Positions 11,817 through 23,909 of a stretch of 64,000 nt of DNA are shown here, in pieces. The position numbers were made by a program, and so were the translations under genes. Below the pieces are notes generated by a model that searched no databases, had not been told where the DNA came from, and saw nothing but the letters and a program-made list of their open reading frames with translations. Source of the DNA: Gentiana macrophylla (Eukaryota; Streptophyta; Magnoliopsida; Gentianales; Gentianaceae); the NCBI GenBank assembly GCA_026214975.1, contig JAOBSW010000722.1:21484-85483 (forward strand), in the 5' to 3' direction. How positions within the stretch are numbered: position 1 is the stretch's first letter; each line of letters begins with the position of its first letter.

Positions 11817-13700
11817 AATGTGTGTAATTTTATTATTATTTACAAAGGAAAAACGCTACAAAATTATGTTCTAAGTGAGAATAAAAATTAAATGACGATA
11901 GAAAACCATGAATCCGACACACTAGTTCTAATGAATTTGTGATAATTATTGATTGATTGTTTGCTATTCATATCACATATATGCCTCATAAGGATGTAGC
12001 TAGTAGCACACCTGATAAATCGAATACAAATACACTAACCCACCCGAGTTTTAAATATTGGCCCTCATGCAAGCAAGCATATCTTCTATGGTGATGGTTT
12101 TCTTTATAAATGAATATTATAAAGTAAGTTTATTTAGTTTAGGTTTTGTAATGTAAGGGAGAAGGATGCTTGTTGAGATGGATAATACGAAACCTCCACC
12201 GGATAGACTATGAATTGGGGATGATCAACAGATTCAGCACAATTGATTGTAGCGGAGAATTGATTAAATCTTGGCTTTTCTAATAGTCATTTTTGTATCG
12301 AGGCTGGTGATGGTGAGGAATAGTGTCCACGTAAACACCCTTCTTTTGAGGATCAATGTGATGAGAAAAGTCAACCTTATAATAGATTTGAGTTCAAATG
12401 ATTGATGATGGTGGAAATGAAATAAGTGGTAGATGAGCGTATTGACTGACCTAGCGGATAATTGCGTTAGATTTACATTTGTGATATAGCAAAAGGGTTT
12501 GAAGGTGAGAGAGAAGTTGCACAATTGACCCTCGATAAACATACAGCGGCGGATGATGAAACTTTCAATGTTGCCGAGATCGAGAAACTAATCATTCTTG
12601 TTGCGGTTCAAGGGCACATGATGGTACGTGGACACTATTAATTAGGCTTTACTTGGTTTAATTTTGGATGGTCATAGTGCAGATATAACTAATGAGGGCT
12701 ATTTTCATGGTCATATGGTCGGTATGTACTCTTAAATAAGGATTCATTGTTAGGTTCGAAAACCGCATGAAGCCAAACCCAAATTGCATTATTGCACTTT
12801 TTTGGGAGAAGCAAGAATAGACCTATTTTGTGAGTTGTTTAGATAATGAGTGCGAGTTAAAATCTTTTTCTATTTGAAACAACCGAGTCAATTTATCATA
12901 TTAGATGTTATCAAACATAAGAGACTTAAATAATCATACGACTACCGATGGTGTCAATAAGGCATTGTTAGGGCATTAGTAGCAGATACACTAAATTTTA
13001 TCCCTAAAATAATATAAAATAATACATATCCTTATTTTACAACATCACAATTCAAAACACTTCACAACAACATACATATCCTTATCCCTATAACATTTCA
13101 AATACTACTAAATAATATATGTTCTACTTCACAACTCTATTCATACACCTTAAATATTTATTATTTCACTCCAGCAGCATCTCTATCATTATCCCTATAA
13201 TTTTTTTATAATTAAATATGTTTGGGGACGTGAATAGTGCATCCTCAAATGTGGGGATGCATTGTTCATATCTCTAAAAATAAATAGGGATAGAACCTAT
13301 GTTGTGTGAGCTATATAGGTAAACTATATATTTTATTTTCATTTTAAAAATATGACACCATATAAAGCTTCTGCTACAAACGCCTTTATAGACCTCTTCA
13401 CAAGAACATAATAGAAAGGGAAAAGGACATTTGATGTTGAATTTCTTTTTTAATTCAAAATCTTTGCATAGATGTTAATTGTTTTGAGACTTAATAAGTT
13501 GCCTTTGGCTAGGTCCTTTTTGATTCAAAATTTCTTTCTTTTAGATTTGATTTCAAATTTCTTTCTAATAAAAAAAAAAATTCTCTAAAAGTAATTTTAT
13601 TTTCATAAAAAAAAAAAAAAAAAAAAGTAGGCCATAAACGTATCCATAATATATTAATATTTAAAGTAAATAACTTTTAATTCATGTCCCGGTACTAAAT
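11817..13700. other. Intergenic sequence upstream of the MORN gene
   Basis: No gene recognised. The part at about 12965-13310 has the look of a MITE (short imperfectly repeated TATCCCTA strings and an AT-rich centre), but its ends could not be fixed. Poly-A runs occur at about 13569 and 13607. Confidence 0.45.
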
Positions 13701-13710
13701 TTGGTGTCTT

Positions 13711-13718
13711 TATATACA
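13711..13718 (+). promoter_or_regulatory. TATA box of the MORN gene
   Basis: TATATACA about 300 bases before the ATG. It is followed after about 30 bases by a CT-rich tract (13729-13850) typical of plant transcription start regions and leaders (Y patch). Transcription probably starts near 13745. Confidence 0.6.
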
Positions 13719-13746
13719 CATAGAACTCGGTCTTCTTCCCCTCTCT

Positions 13747-13770
13747 ATGTTGCTCTACTTTCTCGATTAG
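13747..13770 (+). promoter_or_regulatory. Upstream ORF 1 in the MORN gene leader
   Basis: ATG to TAG, coding for 7 residues (MLLYFLD). It lies close to the predicted transcription start, so it may or may not be in the transcript. Confidence 0.35.
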
Positions 13771-13886
13771 TTTCTTCACAATTCTCTCTCACCCATTTTA
13801 CACACACCCCCTTTTTCTCTCTGTGTTTTCTTCCTTGTCTTTAGCCTCCATTTTCACAAAAACAAGCACTGCTTAGCTTGTAGAAT

Positions 13887-13946
13887 ATGAAGCCGGCGTG
13901 TGAGCACATAATAAGGATATCAAGATACCGGAAAATGATTGAGTAG
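13887..13946 (+). promoter_or_regulatory. Upstream ORF 2 in the MORN gene leader
   Basis: ATG to TAG, 19 residues, ending 68 bases before the main ATG at 14015. Upstream ORFs of this kind commonly lower translation of the main frame. Whether this one is conserved cannot be told from one sequence. Confidence 0.45.
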
Positions 13947-14014
13947 GTGTTGAGATTAAGAGGATTGAAGACGGTTGAGATTTTTGTAGTAAAGATTTGT
14001 GATTCAAGGGAAAA

Positions 14015-15818
14015 ATGGATGTTCAGAAGAGTCCGACGAAGCTTACGAGGACGAATTCATCGCTTCTCCGGTCGTCTCCGACGATAAGATCGTCGATTCA
14101 TAGCTTATCTTCTGTTGGGGAGATTGATCAAGATGGTGAATATCAAGATATTGAAGAGCAAAAGCTTCATCCTAAACCGGCTTCGACACCTACTTTGGGT
14201 CGAACCGGTTCATCTCGATGGGTTCCTGTATTTGTGGTTACTTTACTTTGTTTGTTGATTTTTTTCGTTTTCTTTAATAAGGATGAAATCCCTACTTCTG
14301 AGAACCTTTTGCTGGGTCTAATCTTGTTAGCTGTGGTGTTATTCTGGGCTCAAAGGAACCGGGTATTTATAAACCGATGTTTTAATTTAGTCAAGCAAGT
14401 GTTCGATGAATTAGCTAAGAGAAATGGGATTTCGAGGAGCAAATCGAAACCGGTTCAATGGTATATTGGGGAACCTAATCTACCAAGCGAAAAAGTGCAA
14501 GAAAAGTTCAAATCTTCAAAGACGGCAAATATTATAAAAGAAGGGGTAGAAATTTACAGTACAGGGGATTTCTATGAAGGTGAATTTTATAAAGGAAGGT
14601 GTAATGGGAGTGGAGTATACAATTATCTTGGAAGTGGGAGGTATGAAGGGGATTGGATTGATGGAAGATATGATGGATATGGGATAGAAAGTTGGGCAAA
14701 AGGGAGTAAATATAGAGGGCAGTATAGGCAAGGCCATAGACATGGCTATGGTCTTTATAAGTTTTTACTGGGGATAGTTATGCTGGAGAATGGTGTAATG
14801 GGCAAAGCCATGGTATTGGTGTGCAGACTTGTGCTGATGGGAGCTGCTACTATGGTGAATTCAAGGGTGGGATTAAGCATGGTCTTGGAGTTTATCAGTT
14901 CCGGTAAGATTTTTGCTTGTGCTTCCGATTTCTTGTAGCAAATTTTACAGACTTGTTATGTATGGCCTTCTTTTATTGCTAAATTTGGAGAATTCAGGGT
15001 TTCATATTCAAAATAGGAAAGAAAAGACAATAGAGGCTTTTGGGGTATGCTTTTTTGATGAATGCAATTGTAGAATGTTGGGATATGTTGTTTATCAGTT
15101 AATTTTTTGGGTTGAATGTGAATTTCAACTTGGGGTGTTCTTGAATGTGGAATTTCATATGAAAAAGTATGAGGTTGTTAAAAATGATTATTAAGTTAGT
15201 TTAGTGTAAAATCCATGAAGATATAGTTTAAACAAACCTACATAAATTCATTGATCTGATTAAAGTTACAATAACAGAGTTATGTAGCTTCCTCCAATGA
15301 CAGAATTGATATAATTTATGACCTCTTTTGCAGGAATGGTGATAGATTTGCAGGGGAATACTTTGGAGACAAAATCCATGGTTTCGGTGTGTATTACTTT
15401 GCGAATGGACATCGTTACGAGGGTTCGTGGCATGAAGGCGCGAGCAAGGTTATGGTTTGTATAGTTTCCGAACTGGTAACCTTAAATCCGGTGAATGGGA
15501 CCGTGGCAACCTTAAAACTCATTTGCCTCCACAAAGTGAAGCAGTCTTCAAAGCAGTACAGGTAAATGGCTTTGATTGATATGAAGAAATCTTGTAGTTG
15601 TCCCTTAAATTTGATCGATTTTCTGATGCTTTTTCGTTGTGAATCCTCAGGCTGCAAGAAAAACTGCTGAAAACGCGTTCAGGATACGCAGAGTTGAAGA
15701 ACAAGTTAACAAAGCTGTCATGGCTGCAAACAGAGCAGCCACTGCTGCTCGAGTCGCTGCAATTAAAGCAGTTCAAAACCAAATGGTTGGAAAATTTTGC
15801 AATACAGATGATGTGTAA
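14015..15818 (+). CDS. Plant MORN-repeat membrane protein (three exons, two frame breaks)
   Basis: Exons 14015-14903, 15334-15561 and 15651-15818, with GT donors (GTAAG, GTAAAT) and CAG acceptors. The first ATG is used; a Ser/Thr-rich N-terminus follows. Residues 70-87 and 97-112 are hydrophobic membrane segments. About eight MORN repeats (Y/F-x-G-x-W/F/Y... G-x-G) run from about residue 183, and an Ala-rich C-terminal helix ends in KFCNTDDV. The domain order matches the plant MORN family often mislabelled as histone-methyltransferase SET7/9-like; no SET domain is present. MORN repeats usually bind membranes or phospholipids, so a membrane-anchored scaffold is inferred. As printed, one base is missing near 14766-14768 and one near 15437-15440, each inside a repeat. 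Adding one base at each site gives matching splice phases and 428 residues. They are sequencing errors or recent loss of function. Confidence 0.85.
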
Positions 15819-16110
15819 TGACGATCAGCAGCAACAGACGTTTACACCATTGATTATGATGTTATGGGCCCCACAATGATCAAATGGTTGTGGCTGTAGC
15901 GCCGTTCATCAGCAGATGTGAGATCAATGGATCTAAAGTCACCCTGGTAAGCGAGAGAGGCTTATCGGAGGTTGATGGAGTTGATTTTGAAGCAGCAACT
16001 CAAAGTTGGCTCAACTAGTAAAAACTGAGTCATTTTCCATAGTAGATAGTGAGTTTGTATCCCCGCTTCCAACGTAACAGACTACGGTTTGTTGGTGGTT
16101 TAATCTGTAG

Positions 16111-16223
16111 GTACCCCTTTATACGTCCTAATAGCGTGGGACATGTCTTGACTCGAGACAGTGATCCGTAGTAGGGTACCCCTTTACGCGTCCTAAGGGC
16201 GTGGGGCATGTCTTGACTCGAGA
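16111..16223. repeat. Direct duplication just downstream of the MORN gene
   Basis: A 48-base unit starting GTACCCCTTTA and ending CATGTCTTGACTCGAGA occurs at 16111-16158 and 16176-16223 (spacing 65) with a few substitutions. It lies 290 bases past the stop codon, so it may be in the 3' UTR or just beyond it. No poly(A) signal could be assigned with confidence. Confidence 0.8.
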
Positions 16224-16551
16224 TGATGACTGAAGCCGATTATCGGCGTATAAACATCTCTGTTTACTTGTAGAGAGAACAAAAAAAGGGGGAGAGATTT
16301 TGAAGTTTTGACTGACCTCTTGTAAATTGTACATATAATACCTACAAGTGAATCAATGGGTAGTCATTTCTGCAACTACTTTTTTGTTTTCTTGAATTTA
16401 ATTTCTCTGGCACATAGTAAATTTGATGCAGTGGTGAAAATGATTCAAATATAACATATAGATTCCCTTTGTATTTCTGGCTTTTATTTTTCTATTTCAT
16501 TGTATACTATATCCCCTATATCCCCTATGTTCCGGACCAAATCCGGGTCGG

Positions 16552-16900
16552 TCCTTGAAACGTCAACCGAGTATGACTCATACTTACGGATTTCGTACAT
16601 GACCCCCAACTCTTAGGACTCATACTTAGGGATTTTGGTTATGGCCCCCGAACTCTTTAGAAAGAGCGTTGTTTCTAGTATCACGCTTAATTTGCTGTGA
16701 CATCGTTTAGGTTATGTTCGATTTACACGTAGGTGAAATAGGCATTCGGCGGCTCAAAAATCAAATATTGAGTTTACATTCGACTTTTCAAAAGGTCGAA
16801 TGTCATTGTGGATTTAGTCTTTGGAACGTCAGCCGAGTACGACTCATACTTAAGGGATTTCTAACTTGACCCTAGCTCTTTAGAGAGGACATTTTTATGG
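16552..16900. repeat. Interspersed repeats and an 8-bp-stem hairpin
   Basis: A unit with the core ACGTCA(A/G)CCGAGTA(T/C)GACTCATACTTA appears at about 16552 and 16817, and a partial unit (GGACTCATACTTAGGGATTT) at 16616. Each is followed by (G/A)ACCC(C/T)-rich and ACTCTT(T)AGA strings. Between them, CATTCGAC (16777) and GTCGAATG (16795) form a perfect 8-bp stem with a 10-base loop. It is probably the remains of a non-coding mobile element; its class is unknown. Confidence 0.5.
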
Positions 16901-19900
16901 AAACCCCACAATTAATGTACCGTGTCACGGGCTAGACTCGACTTTACAGTGGTCGAGATACTGTGATGCCATTAATAACTACGTTTTAAAACTTGAGTCT
17001 TAAAAGTGATTCTGACTTTCCACCACTCTTGACACGTTCTCAGTCATTAACAATTTGAAGTTTAAACGATTCAAATTGATATTCTATTTGGTGGAGTAAA
17101 ACTTGAATGTTGAAAAATTCAATGCATTAACAAGGAATAAGACACCATGTCATATAATATAGTACAAATAACAAGATATGGTTTTTGGTCCCAACATGTT
17201 TCTTTATCGTTATCAACTTTGTAACAATGACCTTATTGTATTATAGTATATATATGTATATAGATACATGTAATATATATATATATATATAAAGAACTTC
17301 TTATCCAAAAACTCCTGGATGGGTCTATCCTTTCCCTTTCGAAATATGCAGCTAATATTAGAAGTTGGATTGGATGAACATGTTTGATTGTTTTGTTTGA
17401 AAGAATTTTAAAAAGTAGTAGTGTGTGGGGGGCTACACTTTGTGATAAAAAAGATGCAATTTCAGTTCAAACACCAGACCTGAATCTTCAAAGATAATGT
17501 TTCCAGTATGCATTATTATTCAACTAGCCATGCTTTGTTTCCTTACCCCCAAAAAAATAAATAAATAAATAAATAAAATGTTGCCCCCGTGGCCCATAGC
17601 TTAATTCGTTGTAAAAGAGTAGATGTATCGTAGTAATAGTCTTGTTTTACAAGTTGAGGTGTGAGAATTTGATACTCTGGATCGACTCATTACAACAAAA
17701 ATATGAATAAACAATGTCTGCAAACTAAACCACTTAGGCATAATTTTCGATTTATATAATTTATGAAGTTCTAGGGACGAGTAGTGGGGCCCTTTAGGTT
17801 GGGCAGTTGGGCTCAACTTCTTTTATTATAAAAAAATATGGAGTTCAGGCATAAAAAGATCTACATTCATAAGTATTTAATTAGAAGCAGTGAATAATCG
17901 TGAATTATATCTTAATAGTTCAATTTGCAAAAATCCGCCTATAGATCGAACTCTTACTGCTTTTAGAAGACAATTTTATAAAATCGAACCCTCATACTCC
18001 AAGTCTCCAGGTTTAAGGAAAGACTCTCTCTATTGCTCCATTTATGATTGAGGTATACTCATGTTGTTTGCATAGGAAAGGTAAAAGGGTAAATTGCTCC
18101 TTTGGAATTTGTGTAGTTGTAGTGGAACTTTAAAAACTAATTACTACTACTGTATGGAGTCTTGTAATGGACTTATAGTTGTTAGTTGAAATATTTATTT
18201 ATTTTTTCTCATTGAAACGAAATGATTCATTAAAAACATACTAAAAGAAATACAACCGGACACACGTTGAAAAACACCCTCGAAAACTACCGGACCACTA
18301 CGTACCAGCAACTGCTGGAAACTGTTAAAATGGACAAACAAGAAGAAAAACATCATGGGCGAACCCCAATCATGCCAAATTCCATCTCGTCACATAGAAT
18401 TTATTTGGCCAAAATAACAACACAAGAGAAATCAGCGTCCGCCTTAAAGTTGAAGTTTTTTTTTTTTTGAAAAGCTTAAAGATGAAGTTAATGTTCTTAA
18501 TTTTGATTATCTGATTTGATAGATAATTTAAAAACTAAAATTTAGTTTATTATGATAGATGAAATGAACTGAAAGGAGTATAGGGTAATTAATTAATTTT
18601 AAATTTCATGGTATAATCATTATAAATAAGTAATATGAAATAATCTTGATACATTTTATTTTAAGCTAATATTCTAAATTAATAATTATTTTTTTCAATG
18701 AAAGATTTAAACTACCAATTTAACTAACAAATAATAGCACTTGAATATGAAATTTAGTAAATATAAATACAAATTAAACATAATTTTTAGAAGTACTTTT
18801 AATTTGATCATGTTGGTGAACGAATGAGTCGATCATAAGAGTTATTGAGATTGATTCATACAGTATTCAGAAATTATTCAAATCTCACCTTTGATTAGTT
18901 ATTTTGGATTCATTCACTTCAAACAATCATGATTGTTTCATTATACCTATGGCTTCCATGGCACCTAAAACTAGGGTTCAAACCCAAGAAGGAACTGTAC
19001 CCTATTTTGGAATGTTACAATAGTCAATGAAATAGGTAAAAAGGGAAATAGTATACATGTTACATCTACTTATTGCTAAAAACTAGGCATTCATTTTTTG
19101 ATTTGTGCGTGTAGTCCTTGCGTAGGGACAACGACAATTTCGTTTAAATTTTATCGATGAACAAAAACTAGGCATTTAATACGAAAGATTATATAGTATA
19201 ACGGTTATATCAAGTGTAATGAATTAAGAATGAGAAGTTAACATCACTTGATATACATAATAGACCCATAATTATCACTCAAGTGACGAAGTGTTTATGT
19301 TTTATATGGATTTATTATTTGGATTTATTTAAAAAGTGTGGTTCAAACCATTAATTTAATCCATTTCTATATACGTATACTAAATAATGTAAGCGTATCA
19401 TTCTCACTTATACATTATGACCATACATTTTTATTTTTATTATCTGCCATTATTGACACTCTGAATATGTGTAAGATATCGAGTATATGGAAACTACAAA
19501 CGGCCGGATAATGAAATTATATAAAGACTAACAGTATGACTTTGACCGATCTTATTTATTGTTGTGTATGAAAAAGGTAATTATTTGCATATTAGATAGA
19601 CTATTCATGCATGAATGACAATGTTTTTCCCTCTAAATTTGGGGATTTTATTTTACTTAGAAAGTAACTATATGAAAATTGATAATAACTCAAAATAGAT
19701 GTGACCTCTCTTAATTAGGTCTATAACAAGTCGGTTCCGGAGATAAAAGCGAACTTCAGCGTGAGTTACAGGCGAGAACCAGAATTTTTAGGTCAGTTCT
19801 CACAATACGCATACGAAATATCGGTTATTGATTTCAGAATGGATTTTTAGAAAGTCGATTATAATGTAGTGTGCAGATATATAGCATGATGCAAATTAAT

Positions 19901-20723
19901 AGACCCTCCGCATATTTTCATGTAGGAAAAATAAAAGATACTTATCCTTGTCTCAAGCGGGTGACCTTATCTCACGGTAGAATCGTTGAAATTTAACATA
20001 TTTATTGTATTATATATACAAAAATAAGCGGTTTTGGATAGAATTTCATATAAAATAATACCATACCTAGACGACGATTGGAGAGGAAATCTACTAAAAA
20101 AGTAAAAATATCTTCTTCTTTCCCTACACGGTGGGCACACGAATAATGTTTGGGTTATCCCTAATGAATACACTTGGCATATGATTAATTAATCAATTTA
20201 AAAAATTTAATCATTTTAGAAATGATTATACTGTAAAAAAAAAAAAAAAAAAACAGTGGAGTATCTTAAATTTGGATTAATTGCAACAGTTTTGCATAGT
20301 TACCTTTTTTTTGTTTCATTTCTTGTTGTTTATTTGTCAACATATTGAGTAGAAAACGAACTTAACAGTATATGATAAATTGGAATATAGGCTTTTGGTA
20401 TGAATAGTGTAAAAGTATATTGCGGTATTTTATTATGATTATTTTGTTGTAGAACTATCACTATTTTGAAAGAGAAAGGAAATTGCTCGGTTTCATAATG
20501 TAGAGATAAACTTAGGTCGTTTTGGTTCAGTTCTTCACCTAGTCGGTTTGATTTTAAAAATATAATAACACAAATCAAATCACAAACTATGTAAACCAAT
20601 GGTTCATCAATTTGGTTTCGGATTGGTTCATGTTGATTCGGTTAAATTTTGGTTTTTAAGAAGTTTTACGTACTAGTATTTTCTAAGAATACATATATAC
20701 ATTCCCTCAAAACAAAAATACAC
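16901..20723. other. Intergenic sequence with weak SINE- and LINE-like traces
   Basis: No gene seen. At 17588-17826 a string CCGTGGCCCATAGCTTAATT and a later GAGGTGTGAGAATTTGATAC resemble worn Pol III A and B boxes of a SINE. At 18195-18250 a minus-strand A-rich end resembles a LINE 3' tail. A (TA)n run lies at about 17271-17291. None of these has a confirmed target duplication. Confidence 0.4.
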
Positions 20724-20786
20724 ATATACGTGTGTATGTATGTATCTATATATATTGGCATTAAATACATACATACACACGTATAT
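20724..20786. repeat. Perfect inverted repeat, 22-bp arms, 19-base loop
   Basis: The arm at 20724-20745 is the exact reverse complement of 20765-20786. Both are built from CATA/GTAT tetranucleotides, and a related run of such tetranucleotides continues to about 20840. A microsatellite-derived cruciform or hairpin is the simplest reading. Small open frames over it are artefacts of the repeat. Confidence 0.85.
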
Positions 20787-21237
20787 TCATCATGTGTGTA
20801 TTTACCTACATATGTGCATGCGTTTGTATATACATACACAGACTTTTATCTTTTTTATGCAACAACTTATATGTAGACAACATCCATTCTGATAAATGGA
20901 TCTCCAAGTTAGTTCGATTTGAAGGCCAACGTAATAAGATCGAAATCCTATATTGTTATCCCATGCTAATATATCCAGAGCGTAGGCTTGCTTAGTGAAA
21001 TTGCAGGATATAAAAGCATTTTAACAATTCTAGGAATCCATCAGATAAATTGTTGATCTAAGACAACAATAGACAGATTTGAGTCTTAGATTTTGTATTT
21101 CAAATCTTCTATATCTAGAAATTTGATTGAGACTAAAAAAAAAATCGAAAACACTAGATTACGTTTCGGTTCGATTTAAAACCAACCTAATTACGATTTG
21201 TACGTATAGGTTTGATTTACGATTTGATTGTGTTTTA

Positions 21238-21510
21238 CTACCTCCGTCCAAAAATGTAAGTTCTTGTAGCTTTTTAATTTTGTCTCAAAATGTAAGTCCA
21301 TTTACAAAACTAATAAAGCATTTATTACATATTTCTTCTTCTACCCTTCATTTATTATATATTCAACCACTTTTTAATACTTTGTATTAATACCAATGAA
21401 AGGTCATTTTAGTCTTTTTAATCAAAATTAATGACAAATAACAAATTTAACTATTTTTTTTTAATATATGTGAAAAACCTAAAAGGACTTATATTTTGGG
21501 ACGGAGGTAG
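21238..21510. mobile_element. Stowaway-like MITE, 273 bp
   Basis: Left end CTACCTCCGTCCAAAAATGT and right end (reverse complement) CTACCTCCGTCCCAAAATAT form terminal inverted repeats of about 27 bp. TA duplications lie at 21236-21237 and 21511-21512. Internal copies of AAAATGTAAGT(T/C)C are seen near the left end. There is no transposase, as is normal for this class, which relies on mariner-type enzymes. Confidence 0.9.
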
Positions 21511-21811
21511 TATTTGTTTTCTTGTATTGCGGTAAAGACTAAGATTAGAGGACAAGATAATTAAAGAGAGAAGTACAAATACTATCTTGTTTCTTGAGCC
21601 ACTACATTATTCATAATTTTATAATATATTTTTTACAATCTGGGAACGTGACACTTTGTTTTGAGCTTTGTTGCTGTTTGACTGTCAAATCTATGACATT
21701 TTATATTTTGTTCTAAGTACCAACTTGTTTCTCTTCTCGTATAAAAAGTTATTACAGTTTTATAACATAAAATTAACCGGTGAATAATCATTTCTCAAAA
21801 CCCTAAATTAG

Positions 21812-21939
21812 TATTAGACGATAGTTATTTTAATTATTTTGTATTTACGTTTATAGCCTTGTGGTTAGCTATATAAACTCCTTGTAATGGTTCGTGTTTA
21901 CTCAATGACAATCAGTTTGTTGTACAATATAATCTATCG
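21812..21939 (+). repeat. 5' LTR of Copia-1
   Basis: 128 bp, starting TATTAGAC and ending CTATCG, immediately before the primer site. A TATATAAAC box within it (about 21870-21880) may act as the promoter. Both LTRs begin TA rather than the usual TG; the 3' copy ends in CA. Confidence 0.9.
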
Positions 21940-21951
21940 TGGTATCAGAGC
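21940..21951 (+). promoter_or_regulatory. Primer-binding site of Copia-1 (initiator Met-tRNA)
   Basis: TGGTATCAGAGC directly follows the 5' LTR. It is complementary to the 3' end of plant initiator methionine tRNA and is the standard Copia primer site. Confidence 0.95.
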
Positions 21952-22037
21952 TTCTGATCCCTAAAACTTTCCTCCTAGCCGCCTAGTAGTTTTTTTTTTT
22001 CCTTTCTCTTGCGCGCGGCCACTAAAATGACCCCGCT

Positions 22038-23090
22038 ATGGCAACCTCCGCCACCCACTCATCCTCTACCGCCACATCAGGCGCTGCTGCGGCGGCTCCC
22101 TCTTCAGCCCCTATCGCTGCTATTTCTCTCAACCCGGCAGTCAATGCTCCTACGAAACTAAATGGCAAAAATTTTACGGCTTGGAAGCTTCAATTGACCA
22201 CCTTGCTCATAGTTCATGGTCTTATGGGTTATGTGACTGGTGCTACGTCCAAGCCGCCACCAACTCTTACTTCTGCAGCCGGTGATGTAGCAACAAATCC
22301 GGCCTACTTGCACTGGATACAACAAGATGCATTGATACACAATTTGATTTTGGGTTCGGTCGACAAGGAATTCATGGCTACGATTCAACACACAACCGAT
22401 TCGAAACAAGCTTGGGACACTCTCCTTGATACCTATGGGAAACAGAGTAAGGGTCGTATTAGACATCTCAGACTACGTTTAAACTCTATTGTTAAAGGTA
22501 CAATGTCAATCTCTCAATATTTCACTGCCATTAAAACTATTACGGATGATCTAGCGTCTCTGGATGCTAAGGTACCTGATGATGAATTAGTTGAGATTAT
22601 TTTAAAAAATCTTGGTAGTGAATATAAGGATCTTGTGAGTGCCATTCAGGCTCGTGATGATACTATTGCTATGCCTTTGTTACATGAAAAGTTGTTAATG
22701 CATGAAGTGTCGCTTGCACAAGGTCAGTCTGTTACACCCCTTGCGTATACTGCTTTCCCTGCTTACCATCAGACCCGTCCTATGCATGTTTCTCCCAATA
22801 CATCCTATTACCCCCATCCACAACCACCTCGGCCTCCACAACCCCTCATGCCGCAAACCCTACCTCCCTACCCGAGACCCCAACAGCCCTCCCCTTCCCC
22901 CACCCACTCCTCCAAGGGTACCCCTGCTCGTAATTCCAAAGGCTATCAAGGCTTCTGTCAACTCTGTGGTGTTCAAGGTCATGTTGCTACTCGCTGCACC
23001 ACTTATCCCCTCTACAACAATCTTCCCCGTCCACCCCGCAATCCAGTCAGCTCACGGCCTCTTCAGCCTCCCCACGCCCATGTTGCTTAG
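22038..23090 (+). pseudogene. Copia-1 gag (intact frame, TAG before pol)
   Basis: A 350-residue open frame. After an Ala/Ser-rich start, the Copia gag core begins near residue 41 (LNGKNFTAWKLQL) and includes SKQAWDTLLDTYG. A Pro-rich stretch follows, and a CCHC zinc knuckle (C-x2-C-x4-H-x4-C) lies at about residues 307-320. It would form the virus-like particle that packages element RNA. A TAG at 23088-23090 ends it, with the protease continuing in the same frame. Most plant Copia elements have gag and pol as one frame, so the stop is either a mutation or a readthrough site. Confidence 0.85.
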
Positions 23091-23909
23091 CATGCTTCTT
23101 CCAGTTATCCTGTGCAATACTCTGATTCTTCTGCTCCTTGGATGCTTGATAGTGGTGCTTCTCACCACATGACACAGGAGCTCAGCCTGCTCTCTCTTCA
23201 CTCCCCTTATCAAGGTACGGATCGTATAGTCATTGGTGATGGTCGCTCCTTGGCTATCACTCACATTGGCTCTACCTCTCTCTCTTCCTTTAAATTAAAT
23301 CATGTTCTTTGTGTCCCTTCTCTTTCTCGCAATCTGCTTTCGGTCCAAAAGTTTTGTTGTGATAATTCTGTATCTATTGAATTCTTACCTGACTCGTTTT
23401 TTGTGAAGGATTTGAAGACGGGCAAATGCCTCCACCAGGGCCAAGTCAGTGATGGGGCCTATCTGTGGTCTTCAAAAGCTCTCTTCGCCTTCTCTGCGTC
23501 CAAAGCCTCTGCTGCTACCTGGCATCGTCGCTGCGGCCATCCAGCTTTTCCTGTCATTCAAAACCTTGCAAAGAATAATTTTTTAGAATTATCTTATGTC
23601 TCTTCTACTTATTGTGATTCATGTCTTTGTAATAAGAGCCACCGGCTCCCTTTTTCTGATTCGACATTATGTACCGTTAAACCTTTGGAGGTCATTTATT
23701 CCGATGTTTGGACATCCCCAGTTTATTCAGTTGATGGTTTCAAGTATTACGTCTTATTTGTTGATCATTTTACTCGCTTCATGTGGATATATCCGTTAGC
23801 CTATAAATCTAATGTTTATTCCACCTTTGTCAAATTCAAAACATATGTCGAAAAATTGTTAGATACTCCTATCAAAACTCTTTACTCGACAATGGAACCG
23901 AGTATATAA
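23091..23909 (+). pseudogene. Copia-1 protease and integrase N-terminal half
   Basis: In frame with gag after the TAG. The aspartic protease motif DSGASHHMT begins near 23148. The integrase zinc-binding region (WHRRCGHP... CDSCLCNK) follows, and the first catalytic Asp is in YSDVW near 23702. The frame stops at 23907-23909 because one base is missing near 23888, just where the second catalytic Asp region (SDNGTEY-type motif) should be read. Integrase is therefore interrupted. Confidence 0.85.

Noticed and set aside
14516..14743. Minus-strand 75-codon frame inside the MORN exon
   Set aside because: Shadow of the MORN repeats, whose codon periodicity keeps the other strand open.
18195..18470. 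LINE 3' end on the minus strand and a 67-codon + strand frame
   Set aside because: There is an A-rich end-like string but no coding tail or target duplication. The frame shows no domain.
16901..21237. Search for a second host gene between the MORN gene and Copia-1
   Set aside because: No frame longer than about 90 codons, no splice-consistent exon chain and no recognisable domain.
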